A DNA stretch of 64,000 nt from contig JAHHQM010000005.1 of NCBI GenBank assembly GCA_020026395.1, positions 123,576 to 187,575 on the forward strand, written 5' to 3'. Numbering within the stretch: position 1 is the stretch's first letter; each line of letters starts with the position of its first letter. Positions 7,798 to 16,731 of this stretch are shown here, in pieces. Origin of the DNA: Alistipes sp. (GTDB lineage Bacteria > Bacteroidota > Bacteroidia > Bacteroidales > Rikenellaceae). A program made the position numbers and the translations under genes. The notes beneath the pieces were generated by a model. The model was not told the origin of the DNA and made no database searches. It saw nothing but the letters and a program-made list of their open reading frames with translations.

Positions 7798-8472
7798 ATG
7801 AAAACACGCTCCGTAAAACTCCCGAAAAAGGCCTATGTCTTCACCTTCGGCGAAGAGGTGGCCAACGCCGTCACCCACGGTGTGATGTCGTTTCTGAGCC
7901 TTCTGGCACTGCCGTTTGCGGCGGTGTGGGCTTACACGCACGATGCCGCATCGCCCTGTCTGGCGGCCGCATCGGTCTCGATCTTCGTCATTTCGATCCA
8001 CATGATGCTCATGGCCTCGACCCTCTACCACTCGATGAACCCCCAATCGCGCCACAAGGAGATTTTCCACATCCTCGACCATATTTTCATCTACGTGGCC
8101 ATCGCGGGCAGTTACACCCCCATCGCGCTGACGGTCATCGGCGGCTGGCAGGGTATCTTCATCACCATCCTCCAATGGCTCATGGTCATCTTCGGCATCT
8201 TCTACAAGTCGCTTTCGCGACGGTCGATTCCCGCCGTAAGCCTGACGATTTATCTGGTGATGGGTTGGACGATCGTCTTTTTCCTGCCGCTCTTCATCCG
8301 ACAGGCCTCGCCCGTGCTCTTGTGGCTGATCGCTCTGGGCGGCATCCTCTACACGCTCGGCGCCTGGTTCTACGCCCGCAAGGGATTCCGCTACCACCAC
8401 ATGGTGTGGCACCTGCTGATCAACCTTGCGGTCATCGCCCATTTCATCGGCATCGTGTTCTACCTCTACTAA
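7798..8472 (+). CDS. Hemolysin III / PAQR-family membrane protein (TrhA-like)
   Basis: 224 residues with about seven hydrophobic segments. Conserved family motifs are EEVANAVTHGV near residue 20, ASTLYHS, HILDHIFIYVAIAGSYTPI and the C-terminal MVWHLLINLAVIAHF. The His and Asp residues in these motifs form the zinc site of PAQR-type hydrolases. Bacterial members (YqfA/TrhA) act in the inner membrane and are linked to membrane-energy and lipid homeostasis; the hemolysin name is historical. The gene has its own promoter and ends at a shared terminator. Confidence 0.9.
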   Translation: MKTRSVKLPKKAYVFTFGEEVANAVTHGVMSFLSLLALPFAAVWAYTHDAASPCLAAASVSIFVISIHMMLMASTLYHSMNPQSRHKEIFHILDHIFIYVAIAGSYTPIALTVIGGWQGIFITILQWLMVIFGIFYKSLSRRSIPAVSLTIYLVMGWTIVFFLPLFIRQASPVLLWLIALGGILYTLGAWFYARKGFRYHHMVWHLLINLAVIAHFIGIVFYLY

Positions 8473-8479
8473 TAAACCT

Positions 8480-8516
8480 AAAAAAAGCATCCTCGAAGCC
8501 CGGGGATGCTTTTTTT
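8480..8516. terminator. Bidirectional terminator between convergent genes
   Basis: AAAAAAGCATCC and GGATGCTTTTTT arms with a 9-base loop serve both the hemolysin-III gene (plus) and the SIMPL gene (minus). Confidence 0.85.
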
Positions 8517-8533
8517 GTGGGTTTATCCGACAC

Positions 8534-9211
8534 CTACAAGAGGACGAAACGCGCCTGAATGCTGTATTCGATCTTGATCGACTTGAAATCCAGTTCGGGC
8601 TCTTCGACGGCCTCATCAAAAGCCACATCGTCGTAAGCTCTTGTGTTCATACGCAGCATATTGTTGTAGCGGGGCGTGATGTCGTAATTCGAATCGTTGA
8701 TGTAGAAGCAGCGACCCGCCTTCTGCCCCAGCGCTTCGGCCAGCTCCTCGGCACATTCGCGGGCATTTACGACCGATGCACGGCGTACCTCATGCTTGAA
8801 CTGCTCGAGGTCGGAGTGCGACACGCGCTCCAGATAGACCGACGAAAGTCCCAGATCGACCAGCGCCTGCTGTACTTCGGCCACTTCCTTTGCCGACGCG
8901 AGTTTCAACTGATAGGATGCCGATGCCACCGAGGTCTTTTTCTTGAAGAATTCGCCCGACATATCGGCAAACAACAACTGCTTCTCAATGTTCACGCCGA
9001 GGCGTTTCAAGGCGGTGATCATCTGACGCTGCTGCTCCTCGACGGTGATTTTGCCTTTGGAGTCGCGTTCGTTGATGACGATTTTCATGTAGTATTCGTT
9101 GGGGGTAAACTCCTTGACGGCTTTACCCGTCACCTGAATGAAAGACGGATTATCGGCCATTGCCGCCATCGACATCAGCACGGCGGCCACCATCAAAATC
9201 AATTTTTTCAT
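8534..9211 (-). CDS. SIMPL-domain (DUF541) periplasmic protein
   Basis: 225 residues with an N-terminal signal peptide (MKKLILMVAAVLMSMAAMA, cut near residue 19). The mature part begins with the SIMPL hallmark FIQVTGKAVKEFTPNEYYMKIVI and continues with RLGVNIEKQLLF. DUF541/SIMPL proteins such as YggE are periplasmic or outer-membrane associated, form ring-like oligomers, and have no agreed enzymatic function. The gene stands alone, with a promoter box at 9252-9259 and a shared terminator. The second half (SVYLERVSHSDLEQFK onward) is typical of the Bacteroidales version. Confidence 0.82.
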   Translation of the reverse strand: MKKLILMVAAVLMSMAAMADNPSFIQVTGKAVKEFTPNEYYMKIVINERDSKGKITVEEQQRQMITALKRLGVNIEKQLLFADMSGEFFKKKTSVASASYQLKLASAKEVAEVQQALVDLGLSSVYLERVSHSDLEQFKHEVRRASVVNARECAEELAEALGQKAGRCFYINDSNYDITPRYNNMLRMNTRAYDDVAFDEAVEEPELDFKSIKIEYSIQARFVLL

Positions 9212-9251
9212 AGCGTTTAATTTTTAAGGATTCAATTTATACGGTGTAGTG

Positions 9252-9259
9252 CAAATATA
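9252..9259 (-). promoter_or_regulatory. TAnnTTTG -7 box for the SIMPL gene
   Basis: The minus strand reads TATATTTG about 41 bases before the ATG at 9211. No clear -33 element. Confidence 0.5.
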
Positions 9260-9304
9260 ACGCCATTTTCCCGAAAATAGTATCATTTTCCCCGCTGCAC
9301 CGCA

Positions 9305-9336
9305 ACAAAAAAGCCCTCCACCCGAGTGGAAGGCTT
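9305..9336 (-). terminator. Terminator after rlmD
   Basis: AAGCC-TCCAC and GTGGA-GGCTT arms (9311-9335) are followed on the minus strand by a T run. Confidence 0.8.
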
Positions 9337-9358
9337 TTCCTTTTTTTTAAGTAAATGC

Positions 9359-10765
9359 TTATCGCTTGATCAGTTTTACGACATTCTCGACATGCTGCGT
9401 GTGGGGGAACATATCGACGGGCTGCACCGCAACCACCTTGTAGGCCTCGTTCAGAATGGCAAGGTCGCGTGCCTGCGTGGCGGGGTTGCAACTTACATAG
9501 ACCATACGCTCGGGCGCGGCACGAAGAATCACCTCCAGGACGGGTTCATCGACACCTGCACGCGGCGGATCGAGGATGATCACATCGGGACGGCCGTTGC
9601 GGGCGACAAATTCATCGTTCAGCACGGCTTTCATGTCACCGGCATAGAACGTCGTGTTGCGGATATTGTTCCACGTGGAATTGATCTTCGCATCCTCGAT
9701 GGCCTCGGGCACATACTCGATACCCACTACCTTCTTGCAACGCGAAGCGCAGAAGTTGGCAATCGTACCCGTACCCGTATAAAGGTCGTAGAGGGTTTCG
9801 TCGGGTTTCAGATCGGCGAACTCGCGTGCCACCTTATATAACTCATAGGCCTGCAATGAGTTGGTCTGATAGAACGACTTGGGGCCCACCTTGAATTTCA
9901 ACCCCTCCATCTCCTCGACGATGTGATCCTTGCCCTTGAACAACACGGGCACCAGATCCGACACCGAATCGTTGAGTTTGGTGTTGATGACGTAGAACAA
10001 TGACGTGATCTCGGGGAAGGTCGCCGCCACATGGTTCAGCAGACAGGTGATCCACTCCTGATCATCCACGCCGAATACGACGATGAGCATCACCTCGCCC
10101 GTCGTGGCCGTGCGGACGATCATGTTGCGCATGATGCCCTCGTGGGTGTGGGGGTTATGGAACGTATATCCGTTGGCAAGACAGAAACTCTTGATCTCCT
10201 GACGAATGGGGTTCGACGGATCGGGCTGCAACCAACATTTGTCGATGTCCAGCACCTTGTCGAACATATTGGGGATGTGGAAACCGAGTGCGGGCGAAGC
10301 CACCACATTTTCGTCGGCCAGCTCCTCGCGCGTCAGCCAACGACGGTCGGCAAACGTGAATTCGAGTTTGTTGCGGTAGAACTGCTGTTTTTTCGAACCC
10401 AGACAGGGGGCGATTTCCGGCAGTTCGATCTTACCGATGCGCGTCAGCTGGTCACGCACCTGATCGGTCTTGAAACGGAGCTGCTCCTCGTAGGGCAGGT
10501 TCTGCCATTTGCAACCGCCGCACACGCCGAAATGGGCGCAGAACGGCTCGACGCGGTTGGGCGACTTCTTGACGTAACGCACCACGAAACCCTCCATGTA
10601 ACGGCGGCGTTTCGAACGGATCTGGACATCGACCACATCGCCCGGAACGGTCATCGGCACAAAAACGACCACATCGTTCCAGCGACCCATGGCCTTTCCT
10701 TCGGCGGCCAGCGTCGTGATTTCCAACCCCTCGATCAGGGGGTAATTTGCTTTTTTTCTTGCCAT
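9359..10765 (-). CDS. rlmD: 23S rRNA (uracil-C5)-methyltransferase, RlmD/RumA family
   Basis: 468 residues: an N-terminal TRAM domain (about 8-65), an iron-sulfur ligand cluster with Cys76, Cys82 and Cys85 (CAHFGVCGGCKW) plus a later Cys in DKCWLQPD, and a SAM-dependent methyltransferase domain. The latter has DLYTGTGTIANF, ILDPPRAGVD and the catalytic-Cys motif VSCNPATQARDLA. The enzyme makes 5-methyluridine in 23S rRNA (RlmD-type); RlmCD or a tRNA U54 specificity cannot be excluded from sequence alone. The gene has its own well-formed promoter (10793-10824) and terminator. Confidence 0.88.
   Translation of the reverse strand: MARKKANYPLIEGLEITTLAAEGKAMGRWNDVVVFVPMTVPGDVVDVQIRSKRRRYMEGFVVRYVKKSPNRVEPFCAHFGVCGGCKWQNLPYEEQLRFKTDQVRDQLTRIGKIELPEIAPCLGSKKQQFYRNKLEFTFADRRWLTREELADENVVASPALGFHIPNMFDKVLDIDKCWLQPDPSNPIRQEIKSFCLANGYTFHNPHTHEGIMRNMIVRTATTGEVMLIVVFGVDDQEWITCLLNHVAATFPEITSLFYVINTKLNDSVSDLVPVLFKGKDHIVEEMEGLKFKVGPKSFYQTNSLQAYELYKVAREFADLKPDETLYDLYTGTGTIANFCASRCKKVVGIEYVPEAIEDAKINSTWNNIRNTTFYAGDMKAVLNDEFVARNGRPDVIILDPPRAGVDEPVLEVILRAAPERMVYVSCNPATQARDLAILNEAYKVVAVQPVDMFPHTQHVENVVKLIKR
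9668..9681. other. parS-like 14-mer, site E (inside rlmD)
   Basis: GTTCCACGTGGAAT matches the palindrome GTTCCACGTGGAAC at 13 of 14 positions. It is the only one of the five sites inside a coding region. Confidence 0.4.
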
Positions 10766-10792
10766 TGTGTGATTTTGCTATCTTTCGAGGCG

Positions 10793-10824
10793 CAAAGATA
10801 AGAATTTGCACCAAGCCGACCAAA
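10793..10824 (-). promoter_or_regulatory. Bacteroidota-type promoter for rlmD
   Basis: On the minus strand TTTG (10821-10824) and TATCTTTG (10793-10800) are separated by 20 bases. The rlmD ATG is 28 bases downstream of the -7 box. Confidence 0.8.
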
Positions 10825-10843
10825 CGGCCGATTTCAAAAGCCG

Positions 10844-12001
10844 CTATTTTTTGTCGTTTTCTTTGCGTGCGCGGTATTTTTGGCGGACGCCGCCGAGCCA
10901 GAATCCCAATCCGAACGGCACACCCACCAGCACCAGAATACCCAGTACGACATAGAGCATCACCTCGCCCATCACGCCCGGCACGGCATCCATCGTGTCG
11001 CGGACGACCTCCGTGGCGGATTTTTTCAGTTCGTCGGTCATGGCCTCGCGCTCGCGGGTCACAAACGCCTGAAGCTCACGACGCTGACGGTCGGTTTCGA
11101 GGAAGAGGTTATTGACCGACGCATCGATCGACTCCACGAAGAAATTCAACTCTTCGCCCATACTCTCCATCATCTTGTCCGAAATTTCGGGCAGATGCTC
11201 CGCCACGATGACCAGTCGGTCGAAATTGCGCTCCAGCGAATCCAGCTGCGCCCCGATTTCGGCACGCACGCTGTCCTGTTTGAGTTGCATTTCGATCACC
11301 TCTTTCGTCCATCCGAGGCTGTTCGAGATCTGCTGGGTCTGTCCGCTGATGCGGTCGTTCACATCCGACAACACCTCGGCAATCGTACCCGTGGCATACC
11401 CCGGATCGACGCCCTCCTGCTTGAGGAACTCCATCCACGCAAGGGTGGTGTTGGCTGCCCCGTTCTCGGCCGTAGCCGCGGGGTCGCTCTCAATTTGCTG
11501 CTTTACAAAACGCTTCATCAACACGAAACGCTCGCCCGAAAGCACATCCCGCGCCAAATCCTCCACCTTCAGATCCAGACGGTCGGCCACGCGACGCGCA
11601 ATGGCACTCCGCTCGCCGAAGAGTCGGGCATCGGTCAGGTCGGCAAAATCCTCGTTCATGCGGCGACACAGGATCCACATATCGGCCAGCGCCACATCGG
11701 GAATGCCCTGCATGGCGGCCGTCACTCCGGCACGCGTGGCACGGATCTTCCAACGCGTCACCGCAATACGGGTGGCCATCGGCGCACCGTCGGCAATCGA
11801 ATCGGCCGCACGGGCGATCTCCGATGCCATGTCGTAATAGAATCCGCGGGTCATGACGCGGGTATTCATCATCTCCTTGGGGAGCGGATCGCCCGTCGAG
11901 ACCGAAACCTTCAACAGCGAACAGCTCACCAACATCGTGAGTGCGAATACGACGGCCGCACTCAAAAGGCCGTATTTATGAATTAAACGATGCATTTTCA
12001 T
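10844..12001 (-). CDS. Unknown protein with lipobox-like signal and C-terminal membrane helix
   Basis: 385 residues from the ATG at 12001 (MKMHRL); an upstream in-frame Met at 12031 is possible. The N-terminus has a hydrophobic stretch ending LTMLVSC, a lipoprotein-like signal. The middle is helical and charged, with a long probable coiled coil (EMQLKQDSVRAEIGAQLDSLERNFDRL, continuing to about residue 340). The C-terminus has one clear membrane segment (VMLYVVLGILVLVGVPFGLGFWLGG) and a basic tail. Two potential membrane anchors flanking a coiled coil suggest an envelope-spanning or septum-associated role. No family is recognised and no operon partner is seen. Confidence 0.7.
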   Translation of the reverse strand: MKMHRLIHKYGLLSAAVVFALTMLVSCSLLKVSVSTGDPLPKEMMNTRVMTRGFYYDMASEIARAADSIADGAPMATRIAVTRWKIRATRAGVTAAMQGIPDVALADMWILCRRMNEDFADLTDARLFGERSAIARRVADRLDLKVEDLARDVLSGERFVLMKRFVKQQIESDPAATAENGAANTTLAWMEFLKQEGVDPGYATGTIAEVLSDVNDRISGQTQQISNSLGWTKEVIEMQLKQDSVRAEIGAQLDSLERNFDRLVIVAEHLPEISDKMMESMGEELNFFVESIDASVNNLFLETDRQRRELQAFVTREREAMTDELKKSATEVVRDTMDAVPGVMGEVMLYVVLGILVLVGVPFGLGFWLGGVRQKYRARKENDKK

Positions 12002-12096
12002 TTCGATTTTCGCGTGCAAAATCTCCGCCAAAAATGACTTTGACGCTCAATTTTGCGATTCGCGGAGAAAGGTAGGCAAAATCCGCCAAAAAACAT

Positions 12097-12104
12097 TATC
12101 TTTG
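12097..12104 (+). promoter_or_regulatory. TAnnTTTG -7 box for the 12.2-18.7 kb operon
   Basis: TATCTTTG lies 118 bases before the first gene of the operon (12222), leaving a leader of about 110 bases. The -33 element is weak. Confidence 0.55.
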
Positions 12105-12221
12105 TCCGAGATAATTACGTGCCTGGCAGAATCCGCCCGCAACGCCTCCGTACAACGGGACAAGTCGCCGCGGGAAGACGACTGCAAGCCGTGCAAACGA
12201 TTGTAAATTACAACACAACAG

Positions 12222-12890
12222 ATGAAAATCGCCTGTCTGCAATTCAACCCCGTCCAGGAAAACACCTATGTGGTGTGGGACGAAACGGGGGAAGGAATCG
12301 TCATTGATGCGGGAAACTGCAACGACAAAGAAAACACCATATTGGACAACTTCATCGCCGATCACAACATCCGACCGACGATGATCGTCAATACCCACGG
12401 CCATTTCGACCATACGATGGGAGCCGTCCACCTCAAGACGCGCTACGGGATTCCGTTTGCGATGTCGGGCAAGGATCAGTTCCTTTTGGACAATGCCGCA
12501 ACGTCGGGTTCGATCTTCGGCGTGAAGGTCGGCCAGATGCCGTCGATCGACATCGACCTTGACAACCAGAAGGAGATCACCTTCGGCAATACGACGCTTC
12601 GCATCCTCCCCACACCGGGACATACGCCCGGCCATGTGGCCATCCACGAGCCGAAAGAGGGCATCTTGTTCACGGGAGACACGCTTTTCCGCGAGAGCAT
12701 CGGCCGTACGGATCTTCCGGGCGGCGATTATTCGTGGATCATGCGCTCGATCCTCGAGCAGATCATCCCCTTAGGTGACCGCACCCAAGTTTATCCGGGT
12801 CACGGCCCCGCCACCGACCTCGGACACGAAAGCCTCTATAATCCGTTCGTCACCGAGGTGCTGAACAACGAGGTCAATTACAAGAACTAA
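12222..12890 (+). CDS. Metallo-beta-lactamase-fold hydrolase, glyoxalase II-like
   Basis: 222 residues. All metal-binding motifs of the fold are present: THGHFDH (58-64), PGHTPGH with its His, GDTLFRESIGRTD with the bridging Asp, and YPGHGP with the last His. Single-domain members of this size are hydroxyacylglutathione hydrolase-like thioesterases; the Bacteroidales version has no assigned substrate. It is the first gene of a seven-gene operon with 2-16 base spacings running to the terminator at 18733. Confidence 0.88.
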   Translation: MKIACLQFNPVQENTYVVWDETGEGIVIDAGNCNDKENTILDNFIADHNIRPTMIVNTHGHFDHTMGAVHLKTRYGIPFAMSGKDQFLLDNAATSGSIFGVKVGQMPSIDIDLDNQKEITFGNTTLRILPTPGHTPGHVAIHEPKEGILFTGDTLFRESIGRTDLPGGDYSWIMRSILEQIIPLGDRTQVYPGHGPATDLGHESLYNPFVTEVLNNEVNYKN

Positions 12891-12902
12891 ATCCGCGTCG
12901 AA

Positions 12903-13634
12903 TTGGGAACACTCGTTCATAAACTGCTGTACAAGATGCTCTCCCTGGAGGGTTATCTTCGGATTGTAAGCCGCCTTTTCTTCTGGAGCATCCGCCTCGG
13001 CATCGGCCGACGGAATCCGGCCACGGAGTATGTCTACCACCTCCCGAAGCTTGTCGCCCGCGGCGATGTGGCCATCGACATCGGTGCGAATCTGGGCTAC
13101 TATGCCCATACGCTGTCGCATCTGGTGGGTCGCCACGGCAAACTCTACGCCGTAGAGCCCGTGCCCGTGATCCTCAAGGTGTTGCGCCGTAATCTGCGCC
13201 ACTGCCACAACGTCGAGCTCCTGCCCTATGCCCTTGGCGAGGAGAACGCCACGATCCGCATGGGCAACGACACACCCCATGCCAACGGCTATTTCGGGAC
13301 GGGTCAGAACCGCGTCGAAGAGAAGGGCGTGCACAGCGAAGTGGAATTTACGGCCGAGATGCGCCGCGGCAGCGAACTTTTCGAGCGCCTCGAGCGCCTC
13401 GATTTCATCAAGTGCGACATCGAGGGCTACGAATGGATCGTGATGTCCGAAATGCGCGACCTTCTGAAACGCTTCCACCCGACCGTGCTGATCGAGACGG
13501 GAGGCGAGAACCGCCCCAAGATCGTCCATTTCTTCGAGATCATGGGTTATCGGGGTTTCACGCTCGAACGCGGCGAGGAGGTTCCCCTGAAATCCGACAG
13601 CGAAAAAGATATTATATTCAGATACAAGGAGTAA
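12903..13634 (+). CDS. FkbM-family SAM-dependent methyltransferase
   Basis: 243 residues if translation begins at the TTG at 12903, 12 bases after the previous stop; the ATG at 12936 (MLSLEGY) is the alternative. The SAM-binding motif I is DIGANLGYYAHTLS, followed by YAVEPVPVILKVLRRNL. The FkbM signature continues with LDFIKCDIEGYEWIVM and LIETGGEN. FkbM enzymes O-methylate small molecules or glycans; the acceptor here is unknown. Its place just before trmD and lpxB suggests co-expression with envelope or RNA modification genes but does not define a substrate. Confidence 0.85.
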   Translation: MGTLVHKLLYKMLSLEGYLRIVSRLFFWSIRLGIGRRNPATEYVYHLPKLVARGDVAIDIGANLGYYAHTLSHLVGRHGKLYAVEPVPVILKVLRRNLRHCHNVELLPYALGEENATIRMGNDTPHANGYFGTGQNRVEEKGVHSEVEFTAEMRRGSELFERLERLDFIKCDIEGYEWIVMSEMRDLLKRFHPTVLIETGGENRPKIVHFFEIMGYRGFTLERGEEVPLKSDSEKDIIFRYKE

Positions 13635-13638
13635 GACT

Positions 13639-14322
13639 ATGCGTATAGATATTATTACGGTTGTTCCCGAGCTGGTGGCATCGCCTCTGGGCGAATCCAT
13701 CCTGAAACGGGCACAGGACAAGGGACTTGTGGAGATTGTGATCCACAACCTCCACGACTACGCACACGACAAGCGCAAGACGACCGACGACTATCCGTTC
13801 GGCGGCGAGGCGGGCATGGTGATGAAATGCGAACCCGTCTTCGAGCTGATCGAGAAGTTGCAGTCGGAACGCCACTACGACGAGGTGATCTACACCTCGC
13901 CCGACGGCATCCAATATAACCAGCACGAAGCCAACCGCCTCTCGACGCTGGAGAACATCATCATTTTGTGCGGACACTACAAGGGCATCGACCACCGCAT
14001 CCGCGAACACCTCATCACGCGCGAGATTTCGATCGGCGACTACGTGCTGACGGGAGGCGAGCTGGCGGCGTGCATCATCGCCGACTCGGTGGTACGCCTT
14101 TTGCCGGGCGCCATCGGGGACGAGGCTTCGGCACTCACCGACTCGTTCCAGGACAACCTGCTTGCCCCGCCGATCTATACGCGTCCTGCGGAATTCCGCG
14201 GCTGGAAAGTGCCCGACGTGCTGCTTTCGGGCAACTTTGCCGAGATCGAGAAGTGGCAGGACGAACAGGCCTGCGAACGCACACGAACCCTCCGTCCCGA
14301 CCTTTTGGAGGGGACGGAATAA
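13639..14322 (+). CDS. trmD: tRNA (guanine37-N1)-methyltransferase TrmD
   Basis: 227 residues, the usual length. Knotted SPOUT-fold motifs are visible: GGEAGMVMKCEPVF, ILCGHYKGIDHRI, SIGDYVLTGGELAA and the C-terminal PIYTRPAEFRGWKVPDVLLSGNF. TrmD adds m1G37 next to the anticodon of tRNAs reading CNN codons and prevents frameshifting. The start is 4 bases after the FkbM stop, and lpxB follows after 16 bases. In many bacteria trmD sits with rimM-rplS; here it does not. Confidence 0.98.
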   Translation: MRIDIITVVPELVASPLGESILKRAQDKGLVEIVIHNLHDYAHDKRKTTDDYPFGGEAGMVMKCEPVFELIEKLQSERHYDEVIYTSPDGIQYNQHEANRLSTLENIIILCGHYKGIDHRIREHLITREISIGDYVLTGGELAACIIADSVVRLLPGAIGDEASALTDSFQDNLLAPPIYTRPAEFRGWKVPDVLLSGNFAEIEKWQDEQACERTRTLRPDLLEGTE

Positions 14323-14338
14323 ACCTTTTGAGCACATT

Positions 14339-15484
14339 ATGCGATATTACCTCATAGCAGGCGAGCCTTCGGGCGACCTTCACGGCTCGAACCTCATCCG
14401 CGGCCTCAAACGCGAAGATCCCGCCGCCGAATTTCAGTTCTGGGGCGGCGATCTCATGGCCGAGGCGGGCGGTAAGGAGAACCTGCGCAAACACTACCGC
14501 GAAACCTCGTTTTTCGGCATCGTGCAGGTGCTGAAGAACATGGGAACGATCCGCCGTCAGATGGAGGAGTGCCGTCGGGATGTGGCCGAATACCGCCCCG
14601 ACGTGCTGATCCTGATCGACTACCCGGGTTTCAACATGAAGATGGCCAAGTGGGCACACGAACACGGCATCCGCACCTTCTACTACATCGCCCCCAAGGT
14701 TTGGGCATGGCGCGAATGGCGCGTGAAGTCGATCCGTAAATATGTCGACCGCCTCTTCATCATCTTCCCCTTTGAACAGGAATACTTCTCGAAGAAGGGG
14801 TTGCAACCGATTTTCGAGGGTAATCCGCTGGTCGATGCCATCGAGGCACGCCGGCCCGAATTGCCTACGGGCGAGGAGTTCCGCCAACGCAACGGCCTCG
14901 ACAACCGCCCGATCATCGCGCTTCTGGCAGGCAGCCGCCGCGGCGAGATCCGCGACAACCTGCCGCTGATGGCACTTTTGAGCAAGAAGTTCCCCAACCA
15001 CCAGTTTGTGGTGGCGGGCGTGCCGTGGATCGAGCGCCCGCTCTACGAACAATACATGCAGGGCAGCGACATCCGCTATGTCTGCAACCAGACCTACGAA
15101 ACACTCGCCGCCGCCGAAGCCGCCGTCGTGACGTCGGGTACGGCCACGTTGGAGTGCGCCCTATTGGGCATTCCCGAAGTGGTGGTCTACCGCACGTTGT
15201 GGTTCCAGGTCAAACTGCAACCCTACGTACTGAGTGTCAAGTGGGTATCGCTCGTGAACCTCAACCTGCAACGCGAATCCGTCGCCGAGATCATCCAGTC
15301 GGATCTGGACATCACGCGTGCCGAACGCGAACTCCGCGCCATTGTCAAGGGCGGTGAGAAACGCCAACGCATGATCGACGATTTCGCCGAACTCAAACGC
15401 ATTATGGGCGGTACGGGTGTGGCCGATCGCTTTGCCCGCCGCATGACCTTGATTTTGAAGGAGGAAACCGCCCGCAAAAACTAA
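14339..15484 (+). CDS. lpxB: Lipid-A-disaccharide synthase LpxB
   Basis: 381 residues from the ATG at 14339; the open frame extends upstream inside trmD and is not used. It begins MRYYLIAGEPSGDLHGSNL, the LpxB family start, with FWGGDLMAEAGG, VLILIDYPGFNMKMAK, YYIAPKVWAWREWR, FEGNPLVDAI and LAGSRRGEI. It joins UDP-2,3-diacylglucosamine and lipid X to make the lipid A disaccharide at the inner membrane, so the cell makes lipopolysaccharide or lipooligosaccharide. It is translated from the middle of the operon. Confidence 0.98.
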   Translation: MRYYLIAGEPSGDLHGSNLIRGLKREDPAAEFQFWGGDLMAEAGGKENLRKHYRETSFFGIVQVLKNMGTIRRQMEECRRDVAEYRPDVLILIDYPGFNMKMAKWAHEHGIRTFYYIAPKVWAWREWRVKSIRKYVDRLFIIFPFEQEYFSKKGLQPIFEGNPLVDAIEARRPELPTGEEFRQRNGLDNRPIIALLAGSRRGEIRDNLPLMALLSKKFPNHQFVVAGVPWIERPLYEQYMQGSDIRYVCNQTYETLAAAEAAVVTSGTATLECALLGIPEVVVYRTLWFQVKLQPYVLSVKWVSLVNLNLQRESVAEIIQSDLDITRAERELRAIVKGGEKRQRMIDDFAELKRIMGGTGVADRFARRMTLILKEETARKN

Positions 15485-15490
15485 ACAACC

Positions 15491-16126
15491 ATGAAGATAT
15501 TCTGCATCGGACGCAACTATGCCGCACACGTCACCGAACAACACCATTCGGTGGGATCTTCGGAGCGCTGCCCCGAGGAACTGATCTGGTTCCTGAAACC
15601 CGATACGGCACTGTTGCGGAACAACGATCCGTTCTATATCCCGCGATTCACCGAGGAGTGCGAATACGAATGCGAATTGGTCGTCAGGATCAACCGCGTG
15701 GGACGCTGCATCTCCGAGCGATTCGCCCACCGCTACTACGATGAGGTGGGACTGGGCATCGACTTCACGGCACGCGACCTCCAGCGCCGCGCCATCCGCG
15801 AGGGTCTTCCCTGGGAGCAGGCCAAGGCGTTCGACCATTCGGCCGCCCTGTCGCCCGAATTTGTCCGCCTCGAAGAGCTGGGCAAAGGCATCCAGAAACT
15901 GAATTTCACACTCGACGTGAACGGCGAATGCCGCCAGAGGGGCAACACCGCCGAAATGCTCTTCAAGGTGGATCAGATCGTCGCCCGCCTTTCGGAGTTT
16001 GTGACCTTGAAGATCGGCGATCTGATCTATACGGGCACTCCCGCAGGCGTGGGCCCCGTCAAGACGGGTGACCGCCTGACGGCCTCGCTCGAAGGACGCC
16101 CCTTGTTGGACTTTGAAATCCGATAA
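15491..16126 (+). CDS. Fumarylacetoacetate hydrolase (FAH) family protein
   Basis: 211 residues, single FAH domain. Typical motifs are CIGRNYAAHV at the start, ECEYECELVVRI with metal-binding Glu residues, LGIDFTARDLQ with Asp, and the C-terminal GDLIYTGTPAGVGPVKTGDRL. Small FAH proteins hydrolyse or decarboxylate acylpyruvate-like and oxaloacetate-like compounds; in central metabolism several act as oxaloacetate tautomerases or decarboxylases. The substrate is not visible from sequence. The gene lies 6 bases after lpxB and 2 bases before maf. Confidence 0.9.
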   Translation: MKIFCIGRNYAAHVTEQHHSVGSSERCPEELIWFLKPDTALLRNNDPFYIPRFTEECEYECELVVRINRVGRCISERFAHRYYDEVGLGIDFTARDLQRRAIREGLPWEQAKAFDHSAALSPEFVRLEELGKGIQKLNFTLDVNGECRQRGNTAEMLFKVDQIVARLSEFVTLKIGDLIYTGTPAGVGPVKTGDRLTASLEGRPLLDFEIR

Positions 16127-16128
16127 CC

Positions 16129-16728
16129 ATGCTGCTCAACGAACAACTGAAATCCTACCGCCTGATCCTCGCCTCGCAGTCCCCGCGCCGACGGGAACTT
16201 TTGGAGGGGTGCGCCCTACGCTTTGAATTGGCCGACCGCTACCCCTGCGACGAGATCTACCCCGCGACCCTACCCGCGGAGGAGGTTCCCGCCTACCTTT
16301 CGCGCCTCAAAAGCGAAGCCTACCCCGCGCCGCTCGCCCCGACGGATATTCTCCTGACGGCCGACACGGTGGTGATTGGCGAAGAAGGCGTTCTCGGCAA
16401 ACCCCACGACCGCGCACAGGCCTACGCGATGCTCCGCTCGCTGTCGGGACGCAGTCACAAAGTCGTGACGGGTGTCACGCTCCGCTCCGCCACCCAGACG
16501 AAGACCTTCTCGTCGGAAAGTAAGGTGTGGTTCTGGGCATTGAGCGACGAGGAGATCTACCACTACATCGACACCTACCGCCCCTACGACAAGGCGGGCG
16601 CATACGGCATCCAGGAGTGGATCGGCTATACGGCCATCGAACGCATCGAGGGATCGTTCTACAACGTGATGGGACTTCCCGTGCAACGTGTTTACACCGA
16701 ATTAAATAACTTTATCAATAAAAACTAA
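16129..16728 (+). CDS. maf: Maf-family nucleoside triphosphate pyrophosphatase
   Basis: 199 residues. Maf motifs: ILASQSPRRRELLEG at residues 13-27, LLTADTVVIGEEGVLGKPHD and the C-terminal YDKAGAYGIQEWIG. The enzyme hydrolyses dTTP/UTP or modified nucleotides such as m5UTP to monophosphates, a house-cleaning role. Which of the YhdE or YceF specificities applies is not certain; the SQSPRRREL start favours the YhdE-like dTTP/UTP type. It follows the FAH gene by 2 bases. Confidence 0.92.
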   Translation: MLLNEQLKSYRLILASQSPRRRELLEGCALRFELADRYPCDEIYPATLPAEEVPAYLSRLKSEAYPAPLAPTDILLTADTVVIGEEGVLGKPHDRAQAYAMLRSLSGRSHKVVTGVTLRSATQTKTFSSESKVWFWALSDEEIYHYIDTYRPYDKAGAYGIQEWIGYTAIERIEGSFYNVMGLPVQRVYTELNNFINKN

Positions 16729-16731
16729 CCT

